Below, piece by piece: positions 8,096 through 16,601 of a stretch of DNA of 64,000 nt. Position numbers and translations under genes: made by a program. Position 1 is the stretch's first letter; each line of letters starts with the position of its first letter. The stretch comes from an uncultured Pelagibacteraceae bacterium (lineage in GTDB: Bacteria > Pseudomonadota > Alphaproteobacteria > Pelagibacterales > Pelagibacteraceae), in contig CABXYE010000001.1 of the NCBI GenBank assembly GCA_902516425.1, positions 59,845-123,844 on the forward strand, in the 5' to 3' direction. The notes beneath the pieces are model-generated. The model made no database searches. It was not told where the DNA came from and saw only the letters and a list, made by a program, of their open reading frames with translations.

Positions 8096-9814
8096 TTATT
8101 CTAAACTTAAAATTCTTTGATATTCACTAAAAGACAAATCACCAGTTGCAATCAATTCCTTACCCATGTCCTGCATTGTTCGAAAGTTATCCTGTTTAGC
8201 AACTTGTTTTAATTCAACTGTAGTAGCTTGTCTTAATATTGCATCTTTAATATTTTTTGTAATTTTTAAGATTTCATAAATTCCCATTCTGCCTTTATAG
8301 CCATTTCCAACCCCTGAATCTCCACTGGCACACGCACTGCAACCTTTTCCTATTACCGGCCTTATTCTTGATGCCTCCTCTGCAGTAAAACCAATTGAAG
8401 TAAGAGTTTTTGGATTAATTCTATCGTCTGGCACTCTACATTCTTGACATGTCTTTCTTGCTAATCTTTGAGCCATAACTAAAGTACATGCAGCAGAGAT
8501 CAAATAGTCTGGGGTTCCCATGTTTTGAAGTCTTGTAATTGTGCTTGGCGCATCATTTGTATGAAGTGTACTAAAAACTAAGTGTCCAGTTAATGCAGCT
8601 TTTAGGGCAATATCAACTGTTGCTTTATCTCTTATCTCTCCAACTAGTATTACTTCTGGGTCTTGCCTTAAAAAAGATCTTAAAGCTGTTTCAAAAGTGT
8701 ATCCTATATCTTCTCTTACTTGAACTTGTCCAACGCCCTCTAACTCATACTCAACAGGATCTTCCGCAGTTAAAATATTCATAGATGGTTTATTAATTGT
8801 TTTTAAAATACTATAGAGAGTAGTTGTTTTACCACTTCCAGTTGGGCCAGTAACTAGTACCATACCTTGAGGTGAGTTTATAGCTTCCTCTAAAAGTTTT
8901 AAGTCTTGATCTGCAAAGCCAAGTTGATTTAAAGACACATCTCCAGCTTCTTTATTTAGTAAACGCATTACAATTCTCTCGTTATTTTTAGTTGGCATTA
9001 TTGATATACGAAGATCCATCTCCTTATCACCATATTTAAAGTTAGAACCACCATCTTGTGGAATTCTTCTTTCTGCAATATCTAATTTACTTATTATCTT
9101 TATTCTGGTTACAACAGAATTATAATTTAAAGGATCTTTATTTAAGAAATCAGAAAATTCATCCATGACCCTTAATACTCCATCGATTCTAAATCTTACA
9201 TGGGCAGTGTCTTTAAAAGGTTCAATATGGATATCACTTGTTTCTAATTTAATTGCTTTATTAAGAATTTTATCAACAAAAGCTATAACATCTGACTCTA
9301 CTTCTAAGGGCACATTAGCTTGTTTCTTTTTAATTTGTTCTATTTTTTGGTTTTTAGATTTAACTGGAGCACCTTGTTCTAATCTTGCTATAAAATCTGA
9401 TATTTGTTTAATAGAAGCTGCAAAAAGTTCTGGCTCTAATTTCGTTAAGCTTTGAATATTCTTAATTAAACTAAATTTTGAAGCATCAGCAATGGCAACT
9501 TTTATGGATTTATTGTCAACTTCAAATGGTATGATATAATTTTCTTTTAAAAATCTAATTTCAGTATATTTTTTTATTTCCTCTGATATTTTAATCTCAT
9601 CCAGTTTAGCCATTGGTATCGAAAAACTTTCTGATAAAAGCTGAGCAACTTTTGTGTCGTTTGTGATATTTAGTTCAAAAGCTGTTTCAATTTGAGACTT
9701 TCCAGACTCTTTGCTTAAACTTTCAATTTGTTTTATTTGTTGTCCATTTAGAGCATTGTGCTCTCTTAGCATGTTTATAATACTTTGCTCGCTTGTAGTA
9801 TCTAATCTAATCAT
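8096..9814 (-). CDS. pilB: Type IV pilus extension ATPase PilB (MshE/GspE family)
   Basis: A 572-residue hexameric secretion ATPase. An N-terminal MshEN/T2SSE-N region (about 1-150) precedes the ATPase core. Visible motifs are Walker A GPTGSGKTTT (about 323-332), the Asp box ILTAEDPVE, Walker B-type DPEVILVGEIRD and the His box TGHLVFSTLHTNDAP. A zinc-type tetracysteine region (CQECR at about 456 and CSAC at about 495) is the feature that separates extension ATPases from PilT. It would drive pilin polymerisation at the cytoplasmic face of PilC. It follows the secretin gene with one base between, and pilC follows it, as in MSHA loci. Length is normal for the family. Confidence 0.95.
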   Translation of the reverse strand: MIRLDTTSEQSIINMLREHNALNGQQIKQIESLSKESGKSQIETAFELNITNDTKVAQLLSESFSIPMAKLDEIKISEEIKKYTEIRFLKENYIIPFEVDNKSIKVAIADASKFSLIKNIQSLTKLEPELFAASIKQISDFIARLEQGAPVKSKNQKIEQIKKKQANVPLEVESDVIAFVDKILNKAIKLETSDIHIEPFKDTAHVRFRIDGVLRVMDEFSDFLNKDPLNYNSVVTRIKIISKLDIAERRIPQDGGSNFKYGDKEMDLRISIMPTKNNERIVMRLLNKEAGDVSLNQLGFADQDLKLLEEAINSPQGMVLVTGPTGSGKTTTLYSILKTINKPSMNILTAEDPVEYELEGVGQVQVREDIGYTFETALRSFLRQDPEVILVGEIRDKATVDIALKAALTGHLVFSTLHTNDAPSTITRLQNMGTPDYLISAACTLVMAQRLARKTCQECRVPDDRINPKTLTSIGFTAEEASRIRPVIGKGCSACASGDSGVGNGYKGRMGIYEILKITKNIKDAILRQATTVELKQVAKQDNFRTMQDMGKELIATGDLSFSEYQRILSLE

Positions 9815-9815
9815 A

Positions 9816-11366
9816 TCAATTAATTACTCTAGGTGCTAAAAAAATAAGCATTTCTTCTAACTTATTTTGATTATTTTTTCCTTTAAACAAATTTCCAACA
9901 ACTGGTACATTTCCTAAGCCTGGAGTTTTAGTGTTAGAGGCTGTGTCAGTATTTATTTTAATACCACCAATAACAACAATATCTCCATCACTTACAAGAA
10001 GTTTTGTATCAATTTCTCTTTTTGTAATTCCTGGTTCATCTGATCCTGCCACTTCAACAGGAGTATCATTGTTTACCAAAATATCTAACAATACATTTCC
10101 ATCTCCAATAATACTCGGAGTTGCAGTTAAAGACAAAGCAGCATCCTTAAATTCGGTTGATGTTGCTCCATCAGCTGTAACTGTGTAGGCAATTTGCGTT
10201 CCTTGGGTAATCTTCGCTTCTTGGTTATTTAGAGTAAAAACACTAGGACTTGAAATAATTTTTGTTTTTCCAAGCGATTCCAAAGCCTCTATTTCGAGTT
10301 TAAGAGCCGCTGTTCCAAAAGTTTTAATTATTCCTATTCCACTAGTGGCCCCTGTTATAGAATTGTTAGTCACTGTTCCTGCCGCTGCTCCTAGTGAAAT
10401 TCCAGATGCTGTTGTAGCTGAACCACCAATTGTTCCAGACAATATTTGAGAATCTGCCTCGCCACTTGTGCCTCTTTTTGACATAGCTCCAATCCTTGTA
10501 CCCAAAGCTTTTTGAAAATCTGAAGTTGCGGTCACTATAAATGCTTCAATTAAAACTTGTTGTGTTTTAATATCTATTTCCTTCAATACTGCATCGATTA
10601 CGTCTAAGTCTGCTTTTCTACCTCTTACAATAATTGATCTTGTCATACTTTCTTCTGTAATTTGAATTGAACTTAAAGTACTGGTTCCCTCAGCGCCCTG
10701 AGATTTAAAGAGATTTTCTAAAGTAACTTTAGCCTCAGATGGACTGATATAATATAATCGAAAAATATCAGCTAAAATAGGTTCAACTGTATCCTCTAAT
10801 TGAATTTTCTTTTTAAGAACTTCAGCTCTCGCGGATTTCAAAGTTTCTTGAGCAGTTAATCTCTCAGGTGTATGAATACGGATAATTCCTCTTGCTACAT
10901 CGATATCAGCTCCTAATGTTTTCATGTCAAGCAAAGTTTGAAAAGCTACATCCCAACCAACATTTTCAAGTTTAGCAGTAAGTGTCCCGCTTACTTCCTC
11001 CCCAATAATAATATTTATATCTCCAATTTCAGCAAGTGTTTCCATGGCATCTCTAAAATCAACACCATTTAAGTTTAAACTTATATTTTGTTTCAAATTT
11101 GTATATTCATCAGAAATAGATACATAATTTCTTACTTGTTCAGTTGTTATTGTCTTTCTTTTATTTAATGTTGGATCAAATTCAGTTTCATATGGCTTTG
11201 GACCATATTCAACTTTTTTTTTCATTTCTTTAGATCCCTCAACAATTACTTTTGAAGGATCAATTAAAGGTTTATCTCCATGGACAGATTTTTTTTGGGT
11301 TGCACAATTTGTTAGTAAGTAAAAACAAAATAAAAATAATATTATTTTAAAATAATCAAGTTTCAT
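9816..11366 (-). CDS. Secretin lipoprotein, MshL/PilQ-like outer-membrane pore
   Basis: A 516-residue protein. The N-terminus MKLDYFKIILFLFCFYLLTN ends in a lipobox-type LLTNC, so it is probably lipidated at Cys21, as in MshL and unlike most PilQ proteins. Residues about 95-165 form an STN/N0-like domain (LNLNGVDFRDAMETLAEIGD). About 190-270 form an N1/NolW-like domain (RLYYISPSEAKVTLENLF). Residues about 340-515 form the secretin barrel, with the conserved closing motif VPVVGNLF. It would form the gated outer-membrane pore for the pilus. Its start overlaps the stop of the preceding PilP-like gene by one base. The absence of AMIN domains and its position favour MshL over PilQ. Confidence 0.9.
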   Translation of the reverse strand: MKLDYFKIILFLFCFYLLTNCATQKKSVHGDKPLIDPSKVIVEGSKEMKKKVEYGPKPYETEFDPTLNKRKTITTEQVRNYVSISDEYTNLKQNISLNLNGVDFRDAMETLAEIGDINIIIGEEVSGTLTAKLENVGWDVAFQTLLDMKTLGADIDVARGIIRIHTPERLTAQETLKSARAEVLKKKIQLEDTVEPILADIFRLYYISPSEAKVTLENLFKSQGAEGTSTLSSIQITEESMTRSIIVRGRKADLDVIDAVLKEIDIKTQQVLIEAFIVTATSDFQKALGTRIGAMSKRGTSGEADSQILSGTIGGSATTASGISLGAAAGTVTNNSITGATSGIGIIKTFGTAALKLEIEALESLGKTKIISSPSVFTLNNQEAKITQGTQIAYTVTADGATSTEFKDAALSLTATPSIIGDGNVLLDILVNNDTPVEVAGSDEPGITKREIDTKLLVSDGDIVVIGGIKINTDTASNTKTPGLGNVPVVGNLFKGKNNQNKLEEMLIFLAPRVIN

Positions 11367-11788
11367 TATTCAGACTTGGTTAACTTATTGTTTAAATCAA
11401 GGGAGTACTCTACTTGATTCATTTTAATAAAAATCCCTTGATTGTATATATCTAAAACCATCAGATCATCTGAAATTGCTGTATCCTCTTCATATCTAAT
11501 AGTTCTACCATCAGGTAAATTAAAAATCGCAAATTTTTTATTCTTTCCAATTATAACTCCACTTAATTTTAAATTCTTTAAAGATATTGATTTATCCGAT
11601 GAAGTAGTTAATCCACTCGAGCTCAAATCATCTCCTGATAAACCACTTGATCCAGTAGCCCCACCTAAAAAAGGATTTACTGCAGGAAGCTCCTCCTCAA
11701 CAAATTCCTCCTTTTCTTCAGTTAAGCCTGGGCTTAAAAAAAGCAAAGACATTAATAGAAAAGTAATTAATTTTTTATTTATATTCAT
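11366..11788 (-). CDS. Periplasmic pilus alignment protein, PilP/MshK-like
   Basis: A 140-residue protein with a signal peptide (KKLITFLLMSLLFLSPGLT), an acidic and Ser/Gly-rich linker (about 25-65) and a C-terminal beta domain. In that domain LKLSGVIIGKNKKFAIFNLP and a buried-strand pattern resemble the HR/PilP-type domain of PilP, GspC and MshK. Such proteins connect the inner-membrane PilN-PilO pair to the secretin. Its position between the PilO-like gene (14-base overlap) and the secretin gene supports that role more than sequence similarity does, as this family is poorly conserved. Confidence 0.7.
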   Translation of the reverse strand: MNINKKLITFLLMSLLFLSPGLTEEKEEFVEEELPAVNPFLGGATGSSGLSGDDLSSSGLTTSSDKSISLKNLKLSGVIIGKNKKFAIFNLPDGRTIRYEEDTAISDDLMVLDIYNQGIFIKMNQVEYSLDLNNKLTKSE

Positions 11789-12413
11789 CTGGTAATCCTA
11801 CTATTGAAAGTGTTCCAACTGAATTGATTCCTCCACCTTTTATAACTTTAATTTCTTCTCTGTCAAAATTTATAACCTTATTAGATTTAGCGAGTGCTCT
11901 TCTAAATTTCAAATATCCTAAATAATTTCCAGATATTTCATAAGAAACTGGAATTTTAAAATAAGCAGCTTTTTTTTTATCTTTTCCTGGAGAAACTGGT
12001 TGTGGGTTTTCTTTGTTCAATTTTATTATATTTAAATTATTCAAAGAAGCAAAATTACTTATATTCTGATAAAGACCTTCAACCTCTTTCTGACTATGAA
12101 AAAGTTTACTTTTTTTATCATACTCAGGTTGAATTTTTTTTATTTTTGCTTTCAGCTGTATAATTTCCTGTTTGAGAATGCTAATTTGTTTTTCATTTTG
12201 TATCATCAAATTAATTCTTTCTTTCTGAGCATTTACTTTGGGATTAATAAAAGCGTAATAAATAATTAAAAAAACCAAAATAGATCCAAAATAAATCCCA
12301 AATTTTGTTAGAAGTTTTTTATCTTTAAATAATTCACTGTTTTTTAGTTTTTCAAGTAATTCCTTAACATCAATATTTTTAAGATCTAAATTTTTAAGTT
12401 CATTTAAATTCAT
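11775..12413 (-). CDS. Type IV pilus inner-membrane protein PilO-like (MshJ position)
   Basis: A 212-residue protein: short cytoplasmic N-terminus with charged helices, one transmembrane segment near residues 40-58 (FGIYFGSILVFLIIYYAFI), a coiled-coil stretch (about 65-115) and a C-terminal alpha/beta ferredoxin-like part containing ISGNYLGYLKFRRAL. The last pattern (G-x-Y-x-x-Y-L-x-F-x-x-x-L) is typical of PilO. It should pair with the PilN half of the upstream fusion protein. Its start overlaps the stop of that fusion gene by four bases and its end overlaps the next gene by 14. Confidence 0.8.
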   Translation of the reverse strand: MNLNELKNLDLKNIDVKELLEKLKNSELFKDKKLLTKFGIYFGSILVFLIIYYAFINPKVNAQKERINLMIQNEKQISILKQEIIQLKAKIKKIQPEYDKKSKLFHSQKEVEGLYQNISNFASLNNLNIIKLNKENPQPVSPGKDKKKAAYFKIPVSYEISGNYLGYLKFRRALAKSNKVINFDREEIKVIKGGGINSVGTLSIVGLPDEYK

Positions 12414-14509
12414 GTTTTCAATTTACAAAGAATTGTAAATCCTTTCTTATTATTTGCTGATTGTAAATCATCTTGACCAGTAGGTACATTCATTGCTTTC
12501 AAAGAAGCTTGGTCAATAAGGTCTTTGCCATTTAAATTCGATATAAAATTTATAATATCTTGATCAGAGAAAGCTAAGCCGGTTATAATAATTTCACTTG
12601 TTCCATTATAGTTTAAATTAGTGAATTGTACTCTCTGAGGAACACTTCTAGTAATCTGAGCTAAGGCCCTGTAAGAAATTGTTTGATTTGAATTTACCAT
12701 TGATCCAAGTTTTAAAGCTTTTTCCATATCATTTGCTATTTTGCTGGCTTTTTTATGCTCAGCTGTAATAAGATTAAATTCTTGCTGAATATTATTTTCA
12801 TTTACTAACTTATTTTTATTTGAATTGATTTGGAAAAAAGAAAAACCAATTAAAAAAATGTATAAAGCTGCAATACCGCCAACCAAGCCTTTCACCGCAA
12901 AGCCAGAAAGAAATTTCATCTTAGTTTGTCTTTTTAAGGCATCTCTGTTTGGTAAAAGGTTTATATTTTTTACTGCTGTAACAAATTTATAGTAACCGAA
13001 TACATCTAACTTTCTGTAAGCTAAGCCCAAAACTGATGTATAAATTGATCTATTTTTTATGTCAGTTTTTTCTTTATTGTATTCAGGTACTTTTATTTCA
13101 TTCAGTGGATCAAAAACTTGAAGACCTGTATTCAACAAATTTTTTCTGAATAAGGGAATTAATTCTTCAATATTATTTAAATTACTTACAATTTTAATAT
13201 TGTTTATCTTTGATGTATATTTGCTCTCATAATCACTTAAAGCTTGTTTTAACTGCATAGAATAACGTCTTACTACGCTCTCTGTATCGGTATTATTTAT
13301 ATTTGCTGAGTGTTGTGATAAAATTTCTTTTTCGTTAGGTCTCAAAAAAATATCTGTAATAATCGGAATATTATCATGAACTATAATTAAATAATTATCT
13401 TCAGCTCCAATTTCAAGTAAAGCATTATTTGCCTTGTTTTCTATTTTTAAAGTATTATCGAATGCATTCTTTAAAGTAAAACACTTAACATCCATAATTA
13501 CAGGATTTAATCCAGCCTTTTTAACTATTGAGGAATATGAATTAACATCACTAAGTTTTGAAGCTACAAAAAGAATTTCCATCGTATTAGTTTTATTATT
13601 TCTACTTATCACCTGATGAAATATTGAATACTCATTTAAATCATCTGTTAATTGAACTAAATTTTCCCAAAGTGAATCTGTCTCTATTGCTTTTTGAAGC
13701 TCTTCATCAGACATCAAAGGGCTGGTCACAACTCTGATTATAGCACTTGTTACTGGAATAGAAATCGCAACATTAGTGGTAGCTATTTTTGAATTATCCA
13801 TGGCAAGTTTCAATTCATCTGATACGTAATCTTTTGAATTAATTATTCCATCTGCTGTTTTATTTTTATCAAGAAGCCTTAAAGAAATTTTCTCTAATAT
13901 CCAATCTGAATCCTTTTTACTTAGTTGAGCTATTTTAATAGACTCCTCGCTTATATCTACACCTGCTATCTCCTCACCTGCAACATTCGCTTTACTTATC
14001 TTTTCTGAAAATAGTTTTTTAAAGTTTGAAAGACTTTTTTTCTTTTCTACACCCTCTATGTTAGTCCCTTTTTTTTTAAAAGAAAATTTGTCTTTTAAAG
14101 ATGATAAATTTTTTAAAGCTGACAAATCAATATTAAAAAGTTTTTTCTTTTTTTCCTCTTCAACATTAGGAGTAGATGTTTCTATTGTTTCGTCTTTTGT
14201 ATTTTCTTTTATTTCTTGCTCGTTTTCTACGGACTTTGGATTTGAAATATCATTTTCTGAAAAATTATTGATGTTGTTCTCTTTGTTATCCAAATTTTCC
14301 TCTAATTTTCCTGAAATAAGATCATCATACCACTTTTCTAAAATTATTTTTGCTTCTTCAAGGTTAGTTGTACCTGAAGAAATGACTTTTTGCTTCCCAT
14401 TATGAAAAGTTCTCCCTACCCAATTTTCAGATTTCAACTTTCCCTTGTATTTATCTTGTCTTACATAAATATGCAATCTTCCATCTTTAGTTGAAATAAT
14501 ATTTGTCAT
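12410..14509 (-). CDS. PilM-PilN fusion with an extra N-terminal integrase-arm-like domain
   Basis: A 699-residue protein in which two normally separate pilus proteins are joined. Residues about 1-75 form a small basic domain (RLHIYVRQDKYKGK, then ISSGTTNLEEAKIILEKWYD) resembling the three-stranded arm or AP2-type DNA-binding domain of phage integrases. Residues 76-170 are an acidic, low-complexity linker. About 175-490 form a PilM-type actin-like domain (IAGVDISEESIKIAQL, then NNALLEIGAEDNYLIIV). Near 515 the PilN signature NINLLPNRDALKRQ is followed by a transmembrane helix (about 530-555) and a periplasmic domain with RALAQITRSVPQRVQF. PilM normally binds the N-terminal tail of PilN, so fusion is structurally sensible. 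The N-terminal domain must be cytoplasmic. The gene starts the minus-strand pilus operon. Domain boundaries are approximate. Confidence 0.85.
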   Translation of the reverse strand: MTNIISTKDGRLHIYVRQDKYKGKLKSENWVGRTFHNGKQKVISSGTTNLEEAKIILEKWYDDLISGKLEENLDNKENNINNFSENDISNPKSVENEQEIKENTKDETIETSTPNVEEEKKKKLFNIDLSALKNLSSLKDKFSFKKKGTNIEGVEKKKSLSNFKKLFSEKISKANVAGEEIAGVDISEESIKIAQLSKKDSDWILEKISLRLLDKNKTADGIINSKDYVSDELKLAMDNSKIATTNVAISIPVTSAIIRVVTSPLMSDEELQKAIETDSLWENLVQLTDDLNEYSIFHQVISRNNKTNTMEILFVASKLSDVNSYSSIVKKAGLNPVIMDVKCFTLKNAFDNTLKIENKANNALLEIGAEDNYLIIVHDNIPIITDIFLRPNEKEILSQHSANINNTDTESVVRRYSMQLKQALSDYESKYTSKINNIKIVSNLNNIEELIPLFRKNLLNTGLQVFDPLNEIKVPEYNKEKTDIKNRSIYTSVLGLAYRKLDVFGYYKFVTAVKNINLLPNRDALKRQTKMKFLSGFAVKGLVGGIAALYIFLIGFSFFQINSNKNKLVNENNIQQEFNLITAEHKKASKIANDMEKALKLGSMVNSNQTISYRALAQITRSVPQRVQFTNLNYNGTSEIIITGLAFSDQDIINFISNLNGKDLIDQASLKAMNVPTGQDDLQSANNKKGFTILCKLKT

Positions 14510-14535
14510 ATTCGAATCAGTTTTATTTTAGTGTT

Positions 14536-14564
14536 ATAATACAATTGTAACACAAATTTGTCAA
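14536..14564 (-). promoter_or_regulatory. Promoter of the minus-strand pilus operon, with an operator-like element in its spacer
   Basis: On the minus strand TTGACA (14564-14559) is followed by a 17-base spacer and TATTAT (14541-14536), a near-consensus sigma-70-type promoter. The predicted start is about 20 bases before the ATG at 14509. The spacer contains one copy of the repeated TTGTGTTACAATT element (14555-14543), so a protein bound there would cover the promoter. Confidence 0.65.
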
Positions 14565-14761
14565 TTGTTTTGTGTTACAATTCATAATCTAAAATTAATC
14601 GCTTTTTACGCTATTTTTATTTTGTGTTAGAAAAAATTATTCTATTTTTGCGATAAATCATCAAATTTTATTTTGTGTTAGATTCAATTTATTTGTGTTA
14701 CACTATTTACATTTATCATATTTATTTGTTAAAAATATTTTTTTACTAAAAAAGTCAATAA

Positions 14762-14786
14762 AATCAACATTTTTTTATTGTTGATT
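14762..14786. repeat. Inverted repeat in the pilus intergenic region
   Basis: AATCAACA (14762-14769) and TGTTGATT (14779-14786) are perfect inverted arms separated by nine bases of mostly T. The right arm ends in the TTGATT that serves as the likely -35 box of the pilT promoter. It could be a second regulator site or a weak hairpin. Confidence 0.5.
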
Positions 14787-14809
14787 ATAAATTGTATTTA
14801 TAGTATAAA
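14781..14809 (+). promoter_or_regulatory. Likely promoter of the plus-strand pilT operon
   Basis: TTGATT (14781-14786), a 17-base spacer and TATAAA (14804-14809) form a good sigma-70-type promoter. Transcription would start near 14816, inside the repeated element at 14809-14821, and the inverted partner lies at 14838-14850. The ATG of pilT is at 14906, with AAGGA at 14896-14900 as ribosome binding site, so the leader is about 90 bases. Confidence 0.55.
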
Positions 14810-14905
14810 TTTTGTGTTAGAGTACTTAAAATTTTATTCTAACACAAAATTATTTGTTACTATAAGTCAATTAGTTAAAAAAAGTGATAATTTATAAGGA
14901 TTTTT

Positions 14906-15916
14906 ATGATCGACAAAATTGTTAACATTGTAAAAGAAAACCCAAAAGTTTCAGATTTCCATTTAAGAGCAAATTGCCCTTTTTCTTACAGATTAATGGG
15001 TGAAATAAATATCTTAGAGGGAGAAATTGTTAAAAATGAGGAAATTGAGGAGTTATTAAATAAATACTGCTCAAAATCTGATGTTGAGCTATTTAATTCA
15101 AAAAATGAGTTAGATAGTGGATTTATGTTAGAAAAGATGAGGTTTAGAGCAAATTTCTATAAAACCCTTAAAGGTCCTGCTGTAGTTCTTAGAAAAGTAG
15201 AAACAGCAATAATAAATATGGACACTCTTAACTTGCCCCCTGTAATGTATAGTGTAGTTGACATGCATAAGGGGCTTGTATTGGTAACGGGACCAACAGG
15301 ATCTGGTAAGTCAACTACATTAGCTTCAATAATTAATCAGATTAATGAGACCAGACAAGCAAACATAATTACAATTGAAGATCCTGTTGAATTTATTCAT
15401 ACAGATAAAAAAAGTATTATTTCGCATAGAGAAGTAGGAAAGCAAACAGAAAGTTTTTCGACAGCACTAAAAAGTGCGTTAAGAGAAGACCCAGATGTAA
15501 TTTTAGTTGGTGAGCTTAGAGATATAGAAACTATTAGCATGGCCTTAACAGCAGCAGAGACAGGACACTTAGTTTTTGGAACATTGCACACCAGTGGTGC
15601 ACCAAATACAATAAATAGAATAATTGATGTTTTTCCATCAGAACAGCAAGCACAAATTCAAGCTCAGCTTGCTGATAGTTTGCAAATGGTAATTACACAA
15701 AAATTATTTAAAACAACAGATGGTAAAGGGAGAGTCGGAGCATTTGAAATAATGGTTTGTAACTCACCAGTAAAAAATTTAATTAGAGAGAAAAAAATTC
15801 ATCAAATCCCAAGTGTGATGCAAACCGGAACACGGGATGGTATGATCTCTATGGAAAAATCAATTGAAAATTTAATTCAATCAGGAAAAATAAGTAGTAT
15901 AGATGCTAAATCGTAA
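14906..15916 (+). CDS. pilT: Type IV pilus retraction ATPase PilT
   Basis: A 336-residue secretion ATPase without the long N-terminal domain and tetracysteine motif of PilB. Visible are Walker A GPTGSGKST (129-137, Lys135), the Asp box IITIEDPVEFIH, Walker B DPDVILVGELRD and the His box TGHLVFGTLHTSGA. The C-terminal VKNLIREKKIHQIPSVMQTG corresponds to the AIRNLIRE region that PilT needs for retraction. Depolymerisation of the fibre gives twitching or DNA uptake in other bacteria. The start has a good AAGGA five bases upstream. It heads the plus-strand operon, diverging from the PilM-PilN fusion gene, and overlaps the next pseudopilin gene by 14 bases. Confidence 0.93.
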   Translation: MIDKIVNIVKENPKVSDFHLRANCPFSYRLMGEINILEGEIVKNEEIEELLNKYCSKSDVELFNSKNELDSGFMLEKMRFRANFYKTLKGPAVVLRKVETAIINMDTLNLPPVMYSVVDMHKGLVLVTGPTGSGKSTTLASIINQINETRQANIITIEDPVEFIHTDKKSIISHREVGKQTESFSTALKSALREDPDVILVGELRDIETISMALTAAETGHLVFGTLHTSGAPNTINRIIDVFPSEQQAQIQAQLADSLQMVITQKLFKTTDGKGRVGAFEIMVCNSPVKNLIREKKIHQIPSVMQTGTRDGMISMEKSIENLIQSGKISSIDAKS

Positions 15917-16601
15917 AGCCTTCTCTATTTTAGAATTATTAGTTGTTATTACAATTATCGCAATCATATCAGTTTTTGGATACCCTAAAGTTAATAAATG
16001 GCTGACTGATCGGGAAATAAGTAATGAAGTTAATAAATTTGTTGCATATTTTGAGGAAAAAAAATCTGAAGTTGACAATAAAAAGTATGGTTTGTTAGTA
16101 ATTGGGCAAACATCTCCTGAACAGGCCAGTAGTAAAAATTATTATATAACTAACGAAGAGTATGCTATTCAAATGAAAGTTCCAGCTGATGGTAGGACTA
16201 ATAGAAATAACCCAAGTCAATATGATAACAAAAGTATAATGAACTATCATAAAATGTGTCCCGGTTCTCCGGAAAATAGTCCTGATGCTAATTGGGTTAC
16301 AGATGCTAGCGGAGCATTTCAATGGCCTGAGAGTGTATATACTTGGCCAAACAAAAAATATTGTGTTTCAAGAAATGCTATCATGTTCCCTGGAGAACTT
16401 GAGTTTAATGTCACTGCAACAGAGAAAGCAAGCTTTGTAGTTTGCTCAAGGAGTAACACTACTAATTCAAGCGGTAACAATAGATGTAATTATAGTAACA
16501 AAAACGAGCACAGGTATGCAGTTCAAATTGCTAGAAATCTAGATCTTAAAGTATTTAAATATAATTTAAAGAGTGATCAATGGTTAGAACTAAAAAGATA
16601 A
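15903..16601 (+). CDS. Minor pseudopilin, FimT/FimU/GspH-like
   Basis: A 232-residue protein with the prepilin leader MLNRKA/FSILELLVVITII, so Ala at -1, Phe at +1 and Glu at +5. The N-terminal helix is followed by a helix-rich stretch (NEVNKFVAYFEEKKSEVDN) and a beta-rich domain. It is the first pseudopilin after pilT, the place of FimU/FimT in pilVWX clusters, hence the tentative family. The first 14 bases overlap pilT and the last 22 overlap the PilV-like gene, indicating translational coupling. It would be part of the priming complex at the pilus tip. Confidence 0.8.
   Translation: MLNRKAFSILELLVVITIIAIISVFGYPKVNKWLTDREISNEVNKFVAYFEEKKSEVDNKKYGLLVIGQTSPEQASSKNYYITNEEYAIQMKVPADGRTNRNNPSQYDNKSIMNYHKMCPGSPENSPDANWVTDASGAFQWPESVYTWPNKKYCVSRNAIMFPGELEFNVTATEKASFVVCSRSNTTNSSGNNRCNYSNKNEHRYAVQIARNLDLKVFKYNLKSDQWLELKR

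Larger units (their letters stand above)
14543..14850. promoter_or_regulatory. Array of seven TTTGTGTTA(G/C) elements between divergent pilus operons
   Basis: The 396-base gap between the two arms (14510-14905) contains an exact 13-mer ATTTTGTGTTAGA at 14619-14631, 14670-14682 and 14809-14821 (plus), and at 14838-14850 (minus). There are variants TTGTGTTACAATT at 14543-14555 (minus) and 14570-14582 (plus), and ATTTGTGTTACA at 14691-14702 (plus). A degenerate copy lies at 14527-14539. The outermost elements form perfect inverted pairs: 14543-14555 with 14570-14582 (14-base spacer), and 14809-14821 with 14838-14850 (16-base spacer). Copies at 14670 and 14691 are 21 bases apart, two helical turns. 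Unequal spacing and divergent flanking genes fit operator sites and do not fit a CRISPR array. The binding protein is unknown. Confidence 0.75.

Noticed and set aside
14543-14850. The repeated TTTGTGTTA elements as a CRISPR array or plasmid-type iterons
   Set aside because: Spacing is irregular (about 15 to 120 bases), copies occur on both strands, there are no cas genes or replication initiator, and two copies sit within promoters.
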